Below the pieces are notes generated by a model. It searched no databases. It was not told the origin of the DNA and saw only the letters and a list, made by a program, of their open reading frames with translations. This document shows, in pieces, positions 16,585 through 26,661 of a stretch of DNA of 64,000 bases. Source of the DNA: Halomonas sp. ALS9 (lineage in GTDB: Bacteria > Pseudomonadota > Gammaproteobacteria > Pseudomonadales > Halomonadaceae). Position 1 is the stretch's first letter, and each line of letters starts with the position of its first letter. Where the stretch lies: positions 372,001-436,000 of the forward strand of contig NZ_LXRG01000054.1 of the NCBI RefSeq assembly GCF_001651035.1. Reading direction: 5' to 3'. Made by a program: the position numbers and the translations under genes.

Positions 16585-18054
16585 ATGGCCGCTCAAGACG
16601 TACAGCCACTCTATATTGATGGTCGCCAGGTAGACGCCACTTCAAGCGACACGTTTACCGTTACTAACCCTTTTGATGGCAGCCTGTTGGCTACTATCGG
16701 CCAAGCCAGCCAAGCCGATGTTGATTCAGCCGTTGCCGCCGCCCAACGTGGCCAGCGCGAGTGGGCCGCGATGACCGGCATGGAGCGTTCGCGCATTATG
16801 CTGCGCGCCGTTGCGCTATTAAGAGAACGCAACGACGAACTTGCCGAACTGGAAACCCGCAACACCGGCAAGCCAATCAGCGAGACCGCTAGCGTCGATA
16901 TCGTCACCGGCGCGGATGCGTTGGAGTATTACGCTGGTTTAGCCCCCGCTATTGAGGGCAGCCAAATTCCCCTGCGCGATAGCTCCTTTGTGTATACCCG
17001 CCGCGAACCGCTGGGTGTGATCGGCGCGATTGGTGCCTGGAACTACCCGATTCAAATTGCCTGCTGGAAAGCTGCCCCAGCGCTGGCTGCGGGTAATGCG
17101 ATTGTTTTCAAACCTAGCGAAGTCACTCCGCTCACCGTGATGAAACTGGCGGAAATCTTCACCGAGGCAGGCCTGCCCAACGGCGTCTTTAACGTGGTGC
17201 AGGGCGATGGTCGCGTGGGCGCAATGCTAACCGGGCACCCCGGCATCGCCAAAGTATCATTCACCGGCGAAGCAGGCACCGGTAAAAAGGTCATGGCTGC
17301 CGCTGCGAGTTCCACATTAAAAGACGTCACCATGGAACTGGGCGGCAAATCACCTTTGATCGTGTTTGCAGATGCGGATCTGGACCGCGCGGCCGATGCC
17401 GCCATGATGGCCAACTTCTACTCCAGCGGCCAAATCTGCACCAACGGCACGCGGGTGTTTGTTGAGCGTAGCGTTAAAGAGGCCTTTGAAGCCAAGCTGG
17501 TAGAGCGCGTTAAGCGTATCAAAGCAGGCGACCCCATGGATCCAAGCGTTAACTTTGGCCCGTTGGTCAGCTTTGAGCACCAGGAAAAAGTGCTCTCTTA
17601 TATTGCCCTGGGCAAAGAGCAAGGCGCTCGCTTGTTAGTGGGAGGTGACGACTGGAACACTGGCAGCTTTGCCAATGGCGCCTGGGCGGCTCCTACTGTA
17701 TTCACCGACTGCACCGACGATATGCGTATCGTGCGCGAAGAGATCTTCGGCCCGGTGATGTCGGTACTCGCCTTTGACGACGAGGCAGAAGTCATTCGTC
17801 GCGCCAATGACACCACCTATGGCTTGGCCGCCGGTGTCTTCAGCGAAAGCCTCAACCGTGCCCACCGCGTAATTCATCAGTTGGAAGCGGGAATCTGCTG
17901 GATTAATACCTGGGGCGAGTCACCGTCTGAGATGCCGGTAGGTGGCTATAAAGAGTCTGGTATTGGTCGTGAAAACGGCATCGAGACGCTTAATCACTAT
18001 ACCCAAACCAAATCCGTACAGATTGAAATGGGCCCGTTTGAGTCAGTGTTTTAA
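16585..18054 (+). CDS. betB: Betaine aldehyde dehydrogenase
   Basis: Oxidises betaine aldehyde to the osmoprotectant glycine betaine with NAD(P)+ in the cytoplasm. The 489-aa length is standard. Motifs seen are the cofactor-binding [11 protein letters not shown], general-base Glu in MELGGKSP (near 252), the nucleophile Cys in [12 protein letters not shown] (near 286), and [11 protein letters not shown] with [15 protein letters not shown] near the C-terminus. An AGGAG site precedes the ATG. It follows betI and overlaps nothing; betA begins nine bases after its stop. Confidence 0.97.
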   Translation: MAAQDVQPLYIDGRQVDATSSDTFTVTNPFDGSLLATIGQASQADVDSAVAAAQRGQREWAAMTGMERSRIMLRAVALLRERNDELAELETRNTGKPISETASVDIVTGADALEYYAGLAPAIEGSQIPLRDSSFVYTRREPLGVIGAIGAWNYPIQIACWKAAPALAAGNAIVFKPSEVTPLTVMKLAEIFTEAGLPNGVFNVVQGDGRVGAMLTGHPGIAKVSFTGEAGTGKKVMAAAASSTLKDVTMELGGKSPLIVFADADLDRAADAAMMANFYSSGQICTNGTRVFVERSVKEAFEAKLVERVKRIKAGDPMDPSVNFGPLVSFEHQEKVLSYIALGKEQGARLLVGGDDWNTGSFANGAWAAPTVFTDCTDDMRIVREEIFGPVMSVLAFDDEAEVIRRANDTTYGLAAGVFSESLNRAHRVIHQLEAGICWINTWGESPSEMPVGGYKESGIGRENGIETLNHYTQTKSVQIEMGPFESVF

Positions 18055-18063
18055 GGAGTTTTT

Positions 18064-19737
18064 ATGTCCCAACCACGCGAATTTGATTACATCATTATCG
18101 GTGCAGGCTCGGCCGGCAATGTGCTTGCAACACGCCTAACCGAAGACAGCAGTGTCAGCGTGCTACTGTTAGAAGCGGGCGGCCCTGACTATCGCCTTGA
18201 TTTTCGGACTCAAATGCCCGCCGCCTTAGCGTTCCCGCTACAGGGCAAGCGCTACAACTGGGCATTTGAAACCGACCCCGAACCGCATATGGACGGCCGC
18301 CGTATGGAGTGTGGCCGTGGCAAAGGCCTGGGTGGCTCCTCGTTGATTAACGGCATGTGCTATATCCGCGGCAATGCACTCGATTACGACAACTGGGCCA
18401 AGCAGCCCGGCCTTGAAGATTGGGACTACCTGAGCTGCCTGCCCTACTTCAAAAAGTGCGAAACCCGCGACATCGGAGTCAACAGCTACCACGGTGGCGA
18501 CGGCCCGGTCAGCGTGACCACACCTAAAGACACTAATAACCCGCTTTATCGCATCTTTATTGAGGCGGGCAAACAGGCTGGCTACCCGGAAACCGAAGAC
18601 GTTAACGGCTACCAGCAAGAAGGCTTCGGCCCCATGGATCGCTTCGTCACGCCCAAAGGCCGCCGCGCCTCAACGGCTCGGGGCTACCTGGATACCGCCA
18701 AACAGCGTCACAACCTCACTATTGAAACCCATGCCGTCACCGATGTTATTGAGTTTGAAGGCAAGCGTGCAGTGGGTGTTCGCTATGAACAGAAAGGCGA
18801 AAAACAGCAGGCCTACGCCCGTCGTGAAGTGCTGCTGTGCGGTGGCGCTATTGCTTCCCCACAGATTCTTCAGCGCTCAGGCATCGGTAATCCGGAACTG
18901 CTCAAAGAGTTCGGTATCGAAACGGTTCACGCCCTTCCCGGTGTAGGTGAAAACCTCCAGGATCACCTGGAGATGTACATACAGTACGAGTGCAAAGAGC
19001 CGATTTCGCTCTACCCGGCGCTGAAGTGGTACAACCAGCCCAAAATTGGCGCCGAGTGGCTGTTCAACGGCACCGGCGTGGGCGCCAGCAACCAGTTTGA
19101 ATCCTGTGGTTTTATCCGCAGCCGCGATGAAGAAGAGTGGCCCAATCTGCAGTACCACTTTCTGCCCATCGCCATCAGCTACAATGGCAAAAGCGCGGTA
19201 CAAGCCCACGGCTTCCAGGCCCATGTTGGCTCTATGCGCTCGGAAAGCCGCGGCCGTATTCGCGTAACCTCGAAAGACCCACACGCCGCGCCAAGCATCC
19301 TGTTCAACTACATGGCCAAAGAGAAAGACTGGCAGGAGTTCCGCGACGCCATTCGCCTCACCCGCGATATCATCGCCCAGCCAGCGTTCGATAAATACCG
19401 CGGTCGCGAGATAGCGCCAGGCCCCGACGTGCAGTCGGATGCCGAACTCGACGCCTTCGTCAAACAGCACGCCGAAACCGCCTACCACCCCTGCGGCAGC
19501 TGCCGGATGGGCAACGACGATATGGCCGTCACCGATGGCCAGGGCCGCGTCCATGGGATTGAAGGCCTGCGTGTGGTCGATGCCTCACTCTTCCCGGTAA
19601 TTCCCACCGGCAACCTGAATGCCCCCACCATTATGCTGGCCGAGAAAATCGCCGACCGCATCAAAGGTCACGAACCACTGCCCCGCGCCAGCGTTGACTA
19701 CTATGTAGCTAACGGAGCACCGGCCAAACGCGCCTGA
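18064..19737 (+). CDS. betA: Choline dehydrogenase (GMC oxidoreductase)
   Basis: A membrane-associated FAD enzyme that oxidises choline to betaine aldehyde and feeds electrons to the respiratory chain. The 557-aa protein starts with the FAD Rossmann motif [14 protein letters not shown] (residues 9-22), has GMC signature [18 protein letters not shown] (about 80-97) and signature 2 [16 protein letters not shown]-terminal motifs include [10 protein letters not shown] and [16 protein letters not shown], with the catalytic His region. It is the last gene of betIBA and is followed by a strong terminator. Confidence 0.97.
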   Translation: MSQPREFDYIIIGAGSAGNVLATRLTEDSSVSVLLLEAGGPDYRLDFRTQMPAALAFPLQGKRYNWAFETDPEPHMDGRRMECGRGKGLGGSSLINGMCYIRGNALDYDNWAKQPGLEDWDYLSCLPYFKKCETRDIGVNSYHGGDGPVSVTTPKDTNNPLYRIFIEAGKQAGYPETEDVNGYQQEGFGPMDRFVTPKGRRASTARGYLDTAKQRHNLTIETHAVTDVIEFEGKRAVGVRYEQKGEKQQAYARREVLLCGGAIASPQILQRSGIGNPELLKEFGIETVHALPGVGENLQDHLEMYIQYECKEPISLYPALKWYNQPKIGAEWLFNGTGVGASNQFESCGFIRSRDEEEWPNLQYHFLPIAISYNGKSAVQAHGFQAHVGSMRSESRGRIRVTSKDPHAAPSILFNYMAKEKDWQEFRDAIRLTRDIIAQPAFDKYRGREIAPGPDVQSDAELDAFVKQHAETAYHPCGSCRMGNDDMAVTDGQGRVHGIEGLRVVDASLFPVIPTGNLNAPTIMLAEKIADRIKGHEPLPRASVDYYVANGAPAKRA

Positions 19738-19760
19738 ACATTTACTCCGTTTACCACTCC

Positions 19761-19794
19761 AAACGCCATGGCTTGCCGCCATGGCGTTTTTTTT
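19761..19794 (+). terminator. Intrinsic terminator of betIBA
   Basis: The hairpin AACGCCATGGC / GCCATGGCGTT with a short loop is followed directly by eight T residues, 24 bases after the betA stop. This is a classical Rho-independent terminator. Confidence 0.92.
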
Positions 19795-19866
19795 ATGAGC
19801 ACAGCGCATTTGCAGCGTTAAACATGGCTAAATACTTGCACGAGGCGGCTTCCATCTGCCAATATT

Positions 19867-19880
19867 CAAACAAGTGTTCG
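19867..19880 (+). promoter_or_regulatory. Possible PsrA-like fatty-acid operator before fadE
   Basis: CAAAC-AAGT-GTTCG resembles the PsrA motif (G/C)AAAC-N2-4-GTTT(G/C), with one mismatch in the right half, about 86 bases before the fadE start. A match this short can arise by chance. Confidence 0.3.
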
Positions 19881-19965
19881 ATTAACGGTTTTATTGCCGC
19901 TCCCGAATCAGCTTTATCTAACAACAGCTGGCCAGCAGTAAAGGCCAACAACAGAGAGAGACTCT

Positions 19966-22458
19966 ATGCTCACCCTACTCCTTATCGTGCTCGCCATTGC
20001 TGGCTTGCTCGTCGTAATGCGTCGCGAAGCAGGTGCCCCCGCGGCACTAGCGGTGCTTGGCGTATTGGGCCTTGTTGGCCTGCTGTTTGACGCGGAAGTG
20101 ATTGGTGTCCTGCTGCTGATTGGCGCAGCTGCCGTGGCAGTGGCTGGCCTGCCCGCATTTCGTCGCAAGTGGCTCACGCCGCGCCTGTTCGCCACCTTTA
20201 AAAAAGTTGCTCCCAAGGTTTCCGCCACCGAGCGAACGGCTCTGGAAGCAGGCAGCGTTTCTTGGGACGGCGAGCTATTTTCAGGCAAGCCCCAGTGGGA
20301 AAAGCTGCTCGCCTTTAAAGACGACGGCCTGCGCGACGATGAAAAAGCCTTCTTGGCCAATCAGTGCGCCAAAGCCGCTGGCATGTGCAATGCCTGGGAT
20401 ATCGCCCAAGAGCGCGCCGACCTGCCCCAGCAGCTGTGGGACTTCCTGAAAGCAGAAGGCTTCTTCGGCATGATTATTCCGAAGGAGTACGGCGGACTTG
20501 GCTTCTCAGCCAAAGCGCAGTCCATGGTGCTGCAGAAGCTTTCCGCCAATGAAACCCTGATGGTCACCGTAGGTGTGCCCAATTCCCTCGGCCCTGGTGA
20601 GCTACTGCTTAAATACGGCACCCAAGAGCAAAAAGATCACTACCTGCCGCGCCTATCCGATGGCCGTGAAATCCCCTGCTTTGGCCTCACTGGCCCCCGC
20701 GCAGGGTCTGATGCTACCTCACTGCCTGATACTGGCGTGGTCTGCAAACAGACTATTAATGGCGAAGAAGTGCTTGGCCTGCGCCTTAACTTCGAAAAAC
20801 GCTGGATCACTCTGGCGCCCATTGCCACCGTGGTCGGCCTTGCCTTTCGTCTGTTTGACCCGGAAAAACTGCTCGGTGACGAAGAAGATCGCGGTATTAC
20901 CCTGGCGTTAATTCCCCGCGATACCGACGGCATGGAAATCGGCCGCCGTCACCACCCCATCGGCAGCCCGTTTATGAACGGCCCGATCATTGGTAAAGAT
21001 GTCTTTGTACCGCTGGATACCATCATCGGTGGCCCAGACATGATCGGCCAAGGCTGGCGGATGCTGGTGGAGTGCCTCTCGATCGGCCGCTGCATCACGC
21101 TGCCATCAGGCGCTACTGGCACCGCACGCTATGCCCTAGGCTGGAGCGGCGGCTTCACCCGCGTTCGTCGTCAGTTCAATGTGCCGGTGGCCGAAATGGA
21201 AGGTGTGCAAGAGCCCCTCGCTCGCATGGCGGCGCTTGCGTATATCTCCCAGGCCACCGTGTATCAAACTGCCAACATGATCGACCACGGCGAAAAGCCG
21301 GCGGTGCCCTCGGCCATCCTGAAAAGCCAGCTAACCGAGTTCCAGCGCGTACTGCTTAGCGATGCCATGGACGTACACGGCGGCAAGGCGGTTACCCTTG
21401 GCCCGCGTAACTACCTCGGTATCGGCTATAGCGCCAACCCGGTGGCGATCACCGTGGAAGGTGCCAACATCATGACCCGCAACCTGATGATCTTCGGTCA
21501 AGGCGCGATCCGCTGCCACCCTTACGTGCTTGAAGAACTGGCCGCCAAAGACGCCAACGATATGAAGGCGTTCGATAAAGCCTTCTTCGGTCACGCAGGG
21601 TTAATCTTTGGCAACGCCGCGCGGGCCTTTACTCTGGGCTTTGGCATCGGTAAAGCCAGCGTGCCCTTTGATGGCCCTGCCGCCATCTATGCTCAGGACA
21701 TTGCCCGCCTTTCCGCTGGCTTTGGCCTGTGTGCCGACGCCGCCATGGCTAGCCTGGGCTCAGCACTCAAGAAACGCGAAATGATCTCTGCGCGGCTGGG
21801 GGATGTGCTATCTAACCTCTACCTCACTTCGATGGTGCTCAAGCAGTGGCAAGCAGGCAGCAAGGTAGAAGGCGAAGAAGCGCTGCTGCACTACAGCTGT
21901 CGCTACTTGCTCCAGCGTGCCGAGCAAGCGTTTGTAGAGATTTTCGATAATCTACCCAACCGTGCGCTGGGCAAAACGCTCAACGCTGTCGTGATGCCTA
22001 CTGGCCGCCGCTGGAACAAACCCCACGACGACCTGGCCCGCGATATCGCCCAGCGTGTTTCTACTCACAGCGCCCTGCGCACCAAGCTGTTGGAAAACAC
22101 TTGGGACAAGGACGACGGTGAACAGCGCAACCCGCTGGCGCGCTACAACGCCCTGCTGGTGGATTATGACCGCGCCGAGAAAATCTATCGCACCGTCAAC
22201 AAGGCCTATGCCAAAGGCGAGTTACCGCAGACGGCACTACACCCTGAAGCACGCGTTGAGGCTGGCTTGGAAAAAGGCTTGATCAGTGCTGAGGAAGCCG
22301 AGTTTATGCGCACCTTCGAGGCTGAAGTGCTAGAAATGCTCACCGTGGACGATTTCGCCTACGATGCCTTTGCCAAGAACAAATCCACACTGATCAATCA
22401 CAACGCGACGCCAGCGCCAGCGCCAGCGCCTAAGCAGGAACAAGAAAACGTTAAGTAA
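19966..22458 (+). CDS. fadE: Acyl-CoA dehydrogenase, FadE type
   Basis: Catalyses the first step of fatty-acid beta-oxidation, acyl-CoA to trans-2-enoyl-CoA, with FAD. The 830-aa length fits the long FadE class (E. coli 814). Two N-terminal membrane helices (residues 2-20 and 27-65) anchor it to the inner membrane. The core has KEYGGLGFSAKAQS, the substrate-region FGLTGPRAGSDATS and the FadE-specific EGANIMTRNLMIFGQGAIRCHPYV block. The C-terminus ends in a Pro-Ala repeat (TPAPAPAPK) encoded by a short GCCAGC repeat. It is a single-gene unit with its own terminator. Confidence 0.96.
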   Translation: MLTLLLIVLAIAGLLVVMRREAGAPAALAVLGVLGLVGLLFDAEVIGVLLLIGAAAVAVAGLPAFRRKWLTPRLFATFKKVAPKVSATERTALEAGSVSWDGELFSGKPQWEKLLAFKDDGLRDDEKAFLANQCAKAAGMCNAWDIAQERADLPQQLWDFLKAEGFFGMIIPKEYGGLGFSAKAQSMVLQKLSANETLMVTVGVPNSLGPGELLLKYGTQEQKDHYLPRLSDGREIPCFGLTGPRAGSDATSLPDTGVVCKQTINGEEVLGLRLNFEKRWITLAPIATVVGLAFRLFDPEKLLGDEEDRGITLALIPRDTDGMEIGRRHHPIGSPFMNGPIIGKDVFVPLDTIIGGPDMIGQGWRMLVECLSIGRCITLPSGATGTARYALGWSGGFTRVRRQFNVPVAEMEGVQEPLARMAALAYISQATVYQTANMIDHGEKPAVPSAILKSQLTEFQRVLLSDAMDVHGGKAVTLGPRNYLGIGYSANPVAITVEGANIMTRNLMIFGQGAIRCHPYVLEELAAKDANDMKAFDKAFFGHAGLIFGNAARAFTLGFGIGKASVPFDGPAAIYAQDIARLSAGFGLCADAAMASLGSALKKREMISARLGDVLSNLYLTSMVLKQWQAGSKVEGEEALLHYSCRYLLQRAEQAFVEIFDNLPNRALGKTLNAVVMPTGRRWNKPHDDLARDIAQRVSTHSALRTKLLENTWDKDDGEQRNPLARYNALLVDYDRAEKIYRTVNKAYAKGELPQTALHPEARVEAGLEKGLISAEEAEFMRTFEAEVLEMLTVDDFAYDAFAKNKSTLINHNATPAPAPAPKQEQENVK

Positions 22459-22488
22459 TACTTATTTTTCAAGGCGTTATCTGTAAAG

Positions 22489-22524
22489 AAAGCCGACTCT
22501 TTTGCCCAGGAGTTGGCTTTTTTG
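22489..22524 (+). terminator. Intrinsic terminator of fadE
   Basis: AAGCCGACTC (22490-22499) pairs with GAGTTGGCTT (22510-22519) with one G-T wobble, and a T run follows. It starts about 32 bases after the fadE stop. Confidence 0.85.
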
Positions 22525-22594
22525 TGTTCACAATCTAAATTTTCACTTTCTACGCCTAAATGCGTAGTCCAATGGGCCAAAAACGCGTTGCAAG

Positions 22595-22650
22595 TTCGCA
22601 AACGATCAACTAGCCTTTCGTAAACGAAAACAATCTAGACTCTTCGATAA
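22595..22650 (+). promoter_or_regulatory. Candidate tandem GlpR operators before glpS
   Basis: Three TTCG-centred sites lie in the glpS leader: TTCGCAAACGAT at 22595, TTCGTAAACGAA at 22617 (a full match to the palindromic core YTCGWWWWCGAR) and a half-site TTCGATAA at 22643. The first two are 22 bases apart, on the same DNA face. GlpR is encoded at 32397-33155. Binding is inferred from motif resemblance only. Confidence 0.6.
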
Positions 22651-22680
22651 TCCAATAACAACGACGCTAGCGAGATCGGC

Positions 22681-23778
22681 ATGTCCTTACATTTGCAAAA
22701 TATCGATCACATCGTTAACGGTGTGCCGCATATCAGCGGAATAGACCTAGCCCTTGAGCCGGGCTCCTTCAACGTACTGTTGGGTCGAACGCTGGCCGGA
22801 AAAACCACCTTGATGCGCTTAATGGCGGGGCTTGAGCCACCTACCCGCGGCAAAGTGATGATGGATGGCAAGGACGTCACTAACGTCTCAGTACGTAAAC
22901 GCAATGTATCCATGGTGTACCAGCAGTTTATCAACTACCCCAGTCTCACCGTGTACGACAACATTGCTTCGCCACTCAAACTAGCCAAACAGCCTAAAAG
23001 CGAAATCGATAAGCGGGTCTGCGAAATCGCTGAAATGCTGCATATCGAGCAGCTGCTCAATCGTTACCCCCAGGAGCTTTCCGGCGGCCAGCAGCAACGT
23101 ACCGCCATGGGCCGGGCACTGGTGAAGGATGCTGAGTTAATACTGTTTGATGAGCCGCTGGTCAACCTGGATTACAAACTGCGTGAAGAGCTACGCGATG
23201 AATTGCGTGACCTATTCAAAGCGCGCAACTGCATTGCGGTATATGCCACCACCGAACCCAATGAAGCGTTAGCGCTGGGCGGCAACACAGCGGTGCTGCA
23301 TGAGGGCAAGCTTCTTCAATACGGCCCTACTGAGCAGGTCTATCGCGAACCGAATGGCCGCTTTAGCGCTGAAATGTTTTCCGAGCCGCCGATCAATATT
23401 GTTCCCGGTCAGCTTACCGAAAACGAAATCACCTTCGACCAATCGCTGCATTTTCCCTGCGATGATGGCCTCAAGCGCCTTAAACCCGGGGATTACGACT
23501 TTGGCGTGCGGGCGTCGCACCTTACGCTGCAGCCCCAGCAGACCGATGACCTGGCGCTGGATGTGCATGTAGATGTGGCAGAAATCAGTGGTTCAGAAAC
23601 CTTCCTGCATGTTCATCACGAACGCTTTCCTCTCGTTCTGCACTTAGCGGGCATTCACCAGTTTAGTGTTAATCAACCCCTGAAAGTGTACTTCCCTACG
23701 CACCAACTTTACGCCTTCGACAAGCAGGGCCATACGGTACATATTCCCGCACGTCAGGGAGGAGCTGCCCATGGCTGA
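22681..23778 (+). CDS. glpS: Glycerol ABC importer ATPase GlpS
   Basis: One of two different ATPase subunits of a CUT1-type importer related to the rhizobial GlpSTPQV glycerol system. The 365-aa protein has Walker A GRTLAGKTT, Q-loop VYQQFINY, canonical signature LSGGQQQRTAMGRAL and Walker B LILFDEPLVNLD. The H-loop region reads YATTEPNEAL, so the usual His is absent. A C-terminal TOBE/OB domain follows from about residue 235. It overlaps glpT by eight bases and begins the glpSTPQUV operon. Confidence 0.88.
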   Translation: MSLHLQNIDHIVNGVPHISGIDLALEPGSFNVLLGRTLAGKTTLMRLMAGLEPPTRGKVMMDGKDVTNVSVRKRNVSMVYQQFINYPSLTVYDNIASPLKLAKQPKSEIDKRVCEIAEMLHIEQLLNRYPQELSGGQQQRTAMGRALVKDAELILFDEPLVNLDYKLREELRDELRDLFKARNCIAVYATTEPNEALALGGNTAVLHEGKLLQYGPTEQVYREPNGRFSAEMFSEPPINIVPGQLTENEITFDQSLHFPCDDGLKRLKPGDYDFGVRASHLTLQPQQTDDLALDVHVDVAEISGSETFLHVHHERFPLVLHLAGIHQFSVNQPLKVYFPTHQLYAFDKQGHTVHIPARQGGAAHG

Positions 23779-24871
23779 GATTACTCTAAAGGGCCTGGCC
23801 CACTCCTACGAAAAAACGCCCAAGGGTGCGGCGGATTACGCCATCAGACAGATGGATCACGTATGGCATCAAGGGGGCGCCTATGCCCTGTTGGGCCCTT
23901 CTGGATGCGGTAAATCGACCCTGCTGAACATTATTTCTGGGCTGCTTGAGCCCTCAGAAGGTGACGTGCTGTTTGATGGTCAGCGAGTCAATGAGCTGCC
24001 CCCTGAAGAGCGCAATATTGCCCAGGTGTTTCAGTTCCCGGTGATCTACGACACCATGACGGTATTCGACAATCTCGCCTTTCCCCTGCGCAATATGAAT
24101 ACCCCCGAGTACCGGGTGAAACCCAAGGTGCTCGAAGTCGCCGATATTCTTGAGCTAACCCCGCTATTGGATCGCAAAGCCAAAAACCTGACCGCCGATG
24201 AGAAGCAGAAAGTCTCTATGGGCCGCGGTTTGGTTCGCGATGACGTCACGGCCATTTTGTTTGATGAACCGCTCACCGTTATCGACCCACAGCTTAAGTG
24301 GAAGCTACGCCGCAAGCTCAAAGAGATTCACGAGCGCTTTAACATCACCATGATCTACGTGACCCACGATCAGCTAGAAGCTTCCACCTTCGCCGATAAA
24401 ATTGCCGTGATGTATGAAGGTCAGGTGGTGCAATTCGGCACGCCCCGAGAGCTGTTCGAGCGCCCGGCGCATACCTTTGTGGGTTACTTTATTAGTAGCC
24501 CCGGGATGAACTTTATGGCCGTCGAATTTAGGGACGATCAAGTCATGTTCGGCTCGCAGCCACTGCCGGTTAGTGGACAGATGAAGCACGCAGTCGCCAA
24601 TGCTCGCTCGGCCAATATCAAGTTGGGTATCCGTCCCGAGTTTACGGTGATTTCTTCAAGCCAGACGGCTGATAACGTGCCCATTCTAGTGACCAGCGTT
24701 CAGGATCTCGGCACTTACTCCCTGCTGACCTTCAAGCTCAACGAGCAAACCTTTAAAGCCCGTCTGCCCGAAGGCCATCCGCCGGTAGGAGAAACGGCGT
24801 TTGCGCACTTCGACGCTGCTCATGTGGCGCTGTATATCGATGAATACCTGGTGGAGGCTGGCCATGAATAA
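23771..24871 (+). CDS. glpT: Glycerol ABC importer ATPase GlpT
   Basis: The second ATPase subunit of the glycerol importer (366 aa), not the Gly-3-P antiporter of E. coli that shares the symbol. Walker A GPSGCGKST, Walker B AILFDEPLTVID and H-loop YVTHDQLEAS are intact, but the signature is degenerate (NLTADEKQKVSMGRGL instead of LSGGQ). It therefore complements GlpS, which has a good signature and no H-loop His. A C-terminal OB/TOBE domain is present. The ATG overlaps the glpS stop, with GGAGG-like sequence upstream, and the glpP start overlaps its own end, indicating translational coupling. Confidence 0.88.
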   Translation: MAEITLKGLAHSYEKTPKGAADYAIRQMDHVWHQGGAYALLGPSGCGKSTLLNIISGLLEPSEGDVLFDGQRVNELPPEERNIAQVFQFPVIYDTMTVFDNLAFPLRNMNTPEYRVKPKVLEVADILELTPLLDRKAKNLTADEKQKVSMGRGLVRDDVTAILFDEPLTVIDPQLKWKLRRKLKEIHERFNITMIYVTHDQLEASTFADKIAVMYEGQVVQFGTPRELFERPAHTFVGYFISSPGMNFMAVEFRDDQVMFGSQPLPVSGQMKHAVANARSANIKLGIRPEFTVISSSQTADNVPILVTSVQDLGTYSLLTFKLNEQTFKARLPEGHPPVGETAFAHFDAAHVALYIDEYLVEAGHE

Positions 24872-25751
24872 CAAAGTACCCAATAACAGAGCCTGGCTAC
24901 TGGTGCTACCCATGCTGGTGTTGGTGGCATTCTCCGCCATCATTCCGCTAATGACCGTAGTCAACTACTCGGTGCAGGACGTGCTCGGCCCCAACGCACG
25001 CTTCTTTACCGGCACCGAGTGGTTTCAAAGCATGCTCAATGACGACGCCCTGCAGGCAGCGTTTCTGCGCCAAATATCGTTTTCACTGATTATTCTCGCT
25101 ATTCAGATTCCGCTGGGGATCGGCATCGCGCTGATTATGCCTAAACGTGGCTGGCAGGCCTCGGCGGTGCTGATCCTGATTACCCTGCCGCTGCTAATCC
25201 CTTGGAACGTGGTGGGCAGTATTTGGCAAATCTTTACCCGCGGCGATATCGGCTTAATGGGCTGGGGCCTGCGCCAGCTAGGTGTCGAATACAATATTAC
25301 CCGTAATGCGGGCGATGCCTGGGTAACGATCATTTTAATGGACGTGTGGCACTGGACCCCTCTGGTGGCCATGCTGTGCTACAGCGGCCTGCGCTCAATT
25401 CCCGAAGCTTACTACCAGGCAGCGCGTATCGACCGGGCCTCGAAATGGGCGGTGTTCCGCTATATCCAGCTGCCTAAGCTGACCAACGTACTGGTGATCG
25501 CCGTACTGTTGCGCTTTATGCACTCCTTTATGATCTATGCCGAGCCCTTTGTACTAACGGGTGGCGGGCCGGGTAGCGCCACCACCTTCTTAAGCCAATC
25601 CCTGACCACCATGGCGGTCGGCCAGCAGGATTTAGGCCCTTCTGCAGCGTTCTCGCTGATCTACTTCCTGGTCATTCTGCTGGTGAGCTGGGTGTTCTAC
25701 ACCACCATTATGAATATGCAGAAAGACAAACCGCCGCATGGAGGTGCTTAA
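24864..25751 (+). CDS. glpP: Glycerol ABC importer permease GlpP
   Basis: A 295-aa inner-membrane permease of the MalF/UgpA type with six helices, beginning AWLLVLPMLVLVAFSAIIPL. The cytoplasmic EAA loop that contacts the ATPases is visible as PEAYYQAARIDRASKWAVFRYIQLPKL near residue 190. The ATG at 24864 is chosen over an upstream frame extension because a GGAGG site precedes it and it overlaps the glpT stop by eight bases. It pairs with GlpQ. Confidence 0.9.
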   Translation: MNNKVPNNRAWLLVLPMLVLVAFSAIIPLMTVVNYSVQDVLGPNARFFTGTEWFQSMLNDDALQAAFLRQISFSLIILAIQIPLGIGIALIMPKRGWQASAVLILITLPLLIPWNVVGSIWQIFTRGDIGLMGWGLRQLGVEYNITRNAGDAWVTIILMDVWHWTPLVAMLCYSGLRSIPEAYYQAARIDRASKWAVFRYIQLPKLTNVLVIAVLLRFMHSFMIYAEPFVLTGGGPGSATTFLSQSLTTMAVGQQDLGPSAAFSLIYFLVILLVSWVFYTTIMNMQKDKPPHGGA

Positions 25752-25752
25752 C

Positions 25753-26649
25753 ATGAGCTATCAACTCGAAAACACCCAGCGCGGTGAAAAGTACAACACG
25801 ATTTTTAGTAAGGTGTCACCGGCCAAGCGGCGTAACCGCACCGCCCGTGCCCACTGGCGCTCGCGCATCTTGCTTGGCCTGTATCTGGCGCTGATGATTC
25901 TGCCCATTTACTGGCTAATCAATATGTCGCTCCAGACCAATAGCGAAATTCTTGGCTCCATGACCCTGTGGCCCCAGAACCTGACCTTTGATAACTATAT
26001 CGGCATCTTCACCAACTCAAGCTGGTACATGGGCTACGTTAACTCGATGCTCTACGTGGCGATGAATATGCTCATCACCATTTGCGTCGCGTTACCGGCG
26101 GCCTATGCCTTTAGCCGCTACACCTTTATTGGCGATAAGCATCTGTTTTTCTGGCTGCTGACCAACCTAATGGCGCCACCGGCGGTATTCCTGCTGCCCT
26201 ACTTCCAGCTCTACTATTCGGTGGGCTTGTTTGATACCCACATTGCCGTCGCGTTGGCTCACTGCCTATTCAATATCCCCCTGGCTATCTGGATTCTGGA
26301 AGGCTTTATGAGCAGCGTACCTAAAGAAATCGATGAAACCGCCTATATCGACGGCTACAGCTTTCCGCGTTTTTTCGTCAAGATTTTTATCCCCATGATC
26401 CGTTCCGGTATCGGCGTCACGCTGTTCTTCCTGTTTATGTTCTCCTGGGTGGAACTACTGCTGGCACGAACGTTGACCGCCACTGATGCGCAACCCATCG
26501 GCATGATCATGACACGTACGTCCACAGCCTCGGGGATTGACTGGGGCACCCTGGCCGCTGCGGGGGTACTCACCATTATTCCCGGCATACTGGTGGTCTA
26601 CTTCGTTCGCAACCATATCGCCAAGGGCTTCGCCCTGGGCCGTACCTGA
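25753..26649 (+). CDS. glpQ: Glycerol ABC importer permease GlpQ
   Basis: A 298-aa MalG-type permease, not the periplasmic phosphodiesterase with the same symbol in E. coli. A basic N-terminal segment is followed by six helices, with the EAA loop PKEIDETAYIDGYSFPRFFVKIFIPM near residue 195. The ATG at 25753 has GGAGGT seven bases upstream and starts one base after the glpP stop; the earlier ATG at 25738 lacks a ribosome site. It forms the membrane channel with GlpP. Confidence 0.9.
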   Translation: MSYQLENTQRGEKYNTIFSKVSPAKRRNRTARAHWRSRILLGLYLALMILPIYWLINMSLQTNSEILGSMTLWPQNLTFDNYIGIFTNSSWYMGYVNSMLYVAMNMLITICVALPAAYAFSRYTFIGDKHLFFWLLTNLMAPPAVFLLPYFQLYYSVGLFDTHIAVALAHCLFNIPLAIWILEGFMSSVPKEIDETAYIDGYSFPRFFVKIFIPMIRSGIGVTLFFLFMFSWVELLLARTLTATDAQPIGMIMTRTSTASGIDWGTLAAAGVLTIIPGILVVYFVRNHIAKGFALGRT

Positions 26650-26661
26650 GGAGATCCCACT

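Noticed and set aside
18877..19554. 225-aa minus-strand frame opposite betA
   Set aside because: betA has complete GMC motifs in this interval; the frame is a codon-bias shadow.
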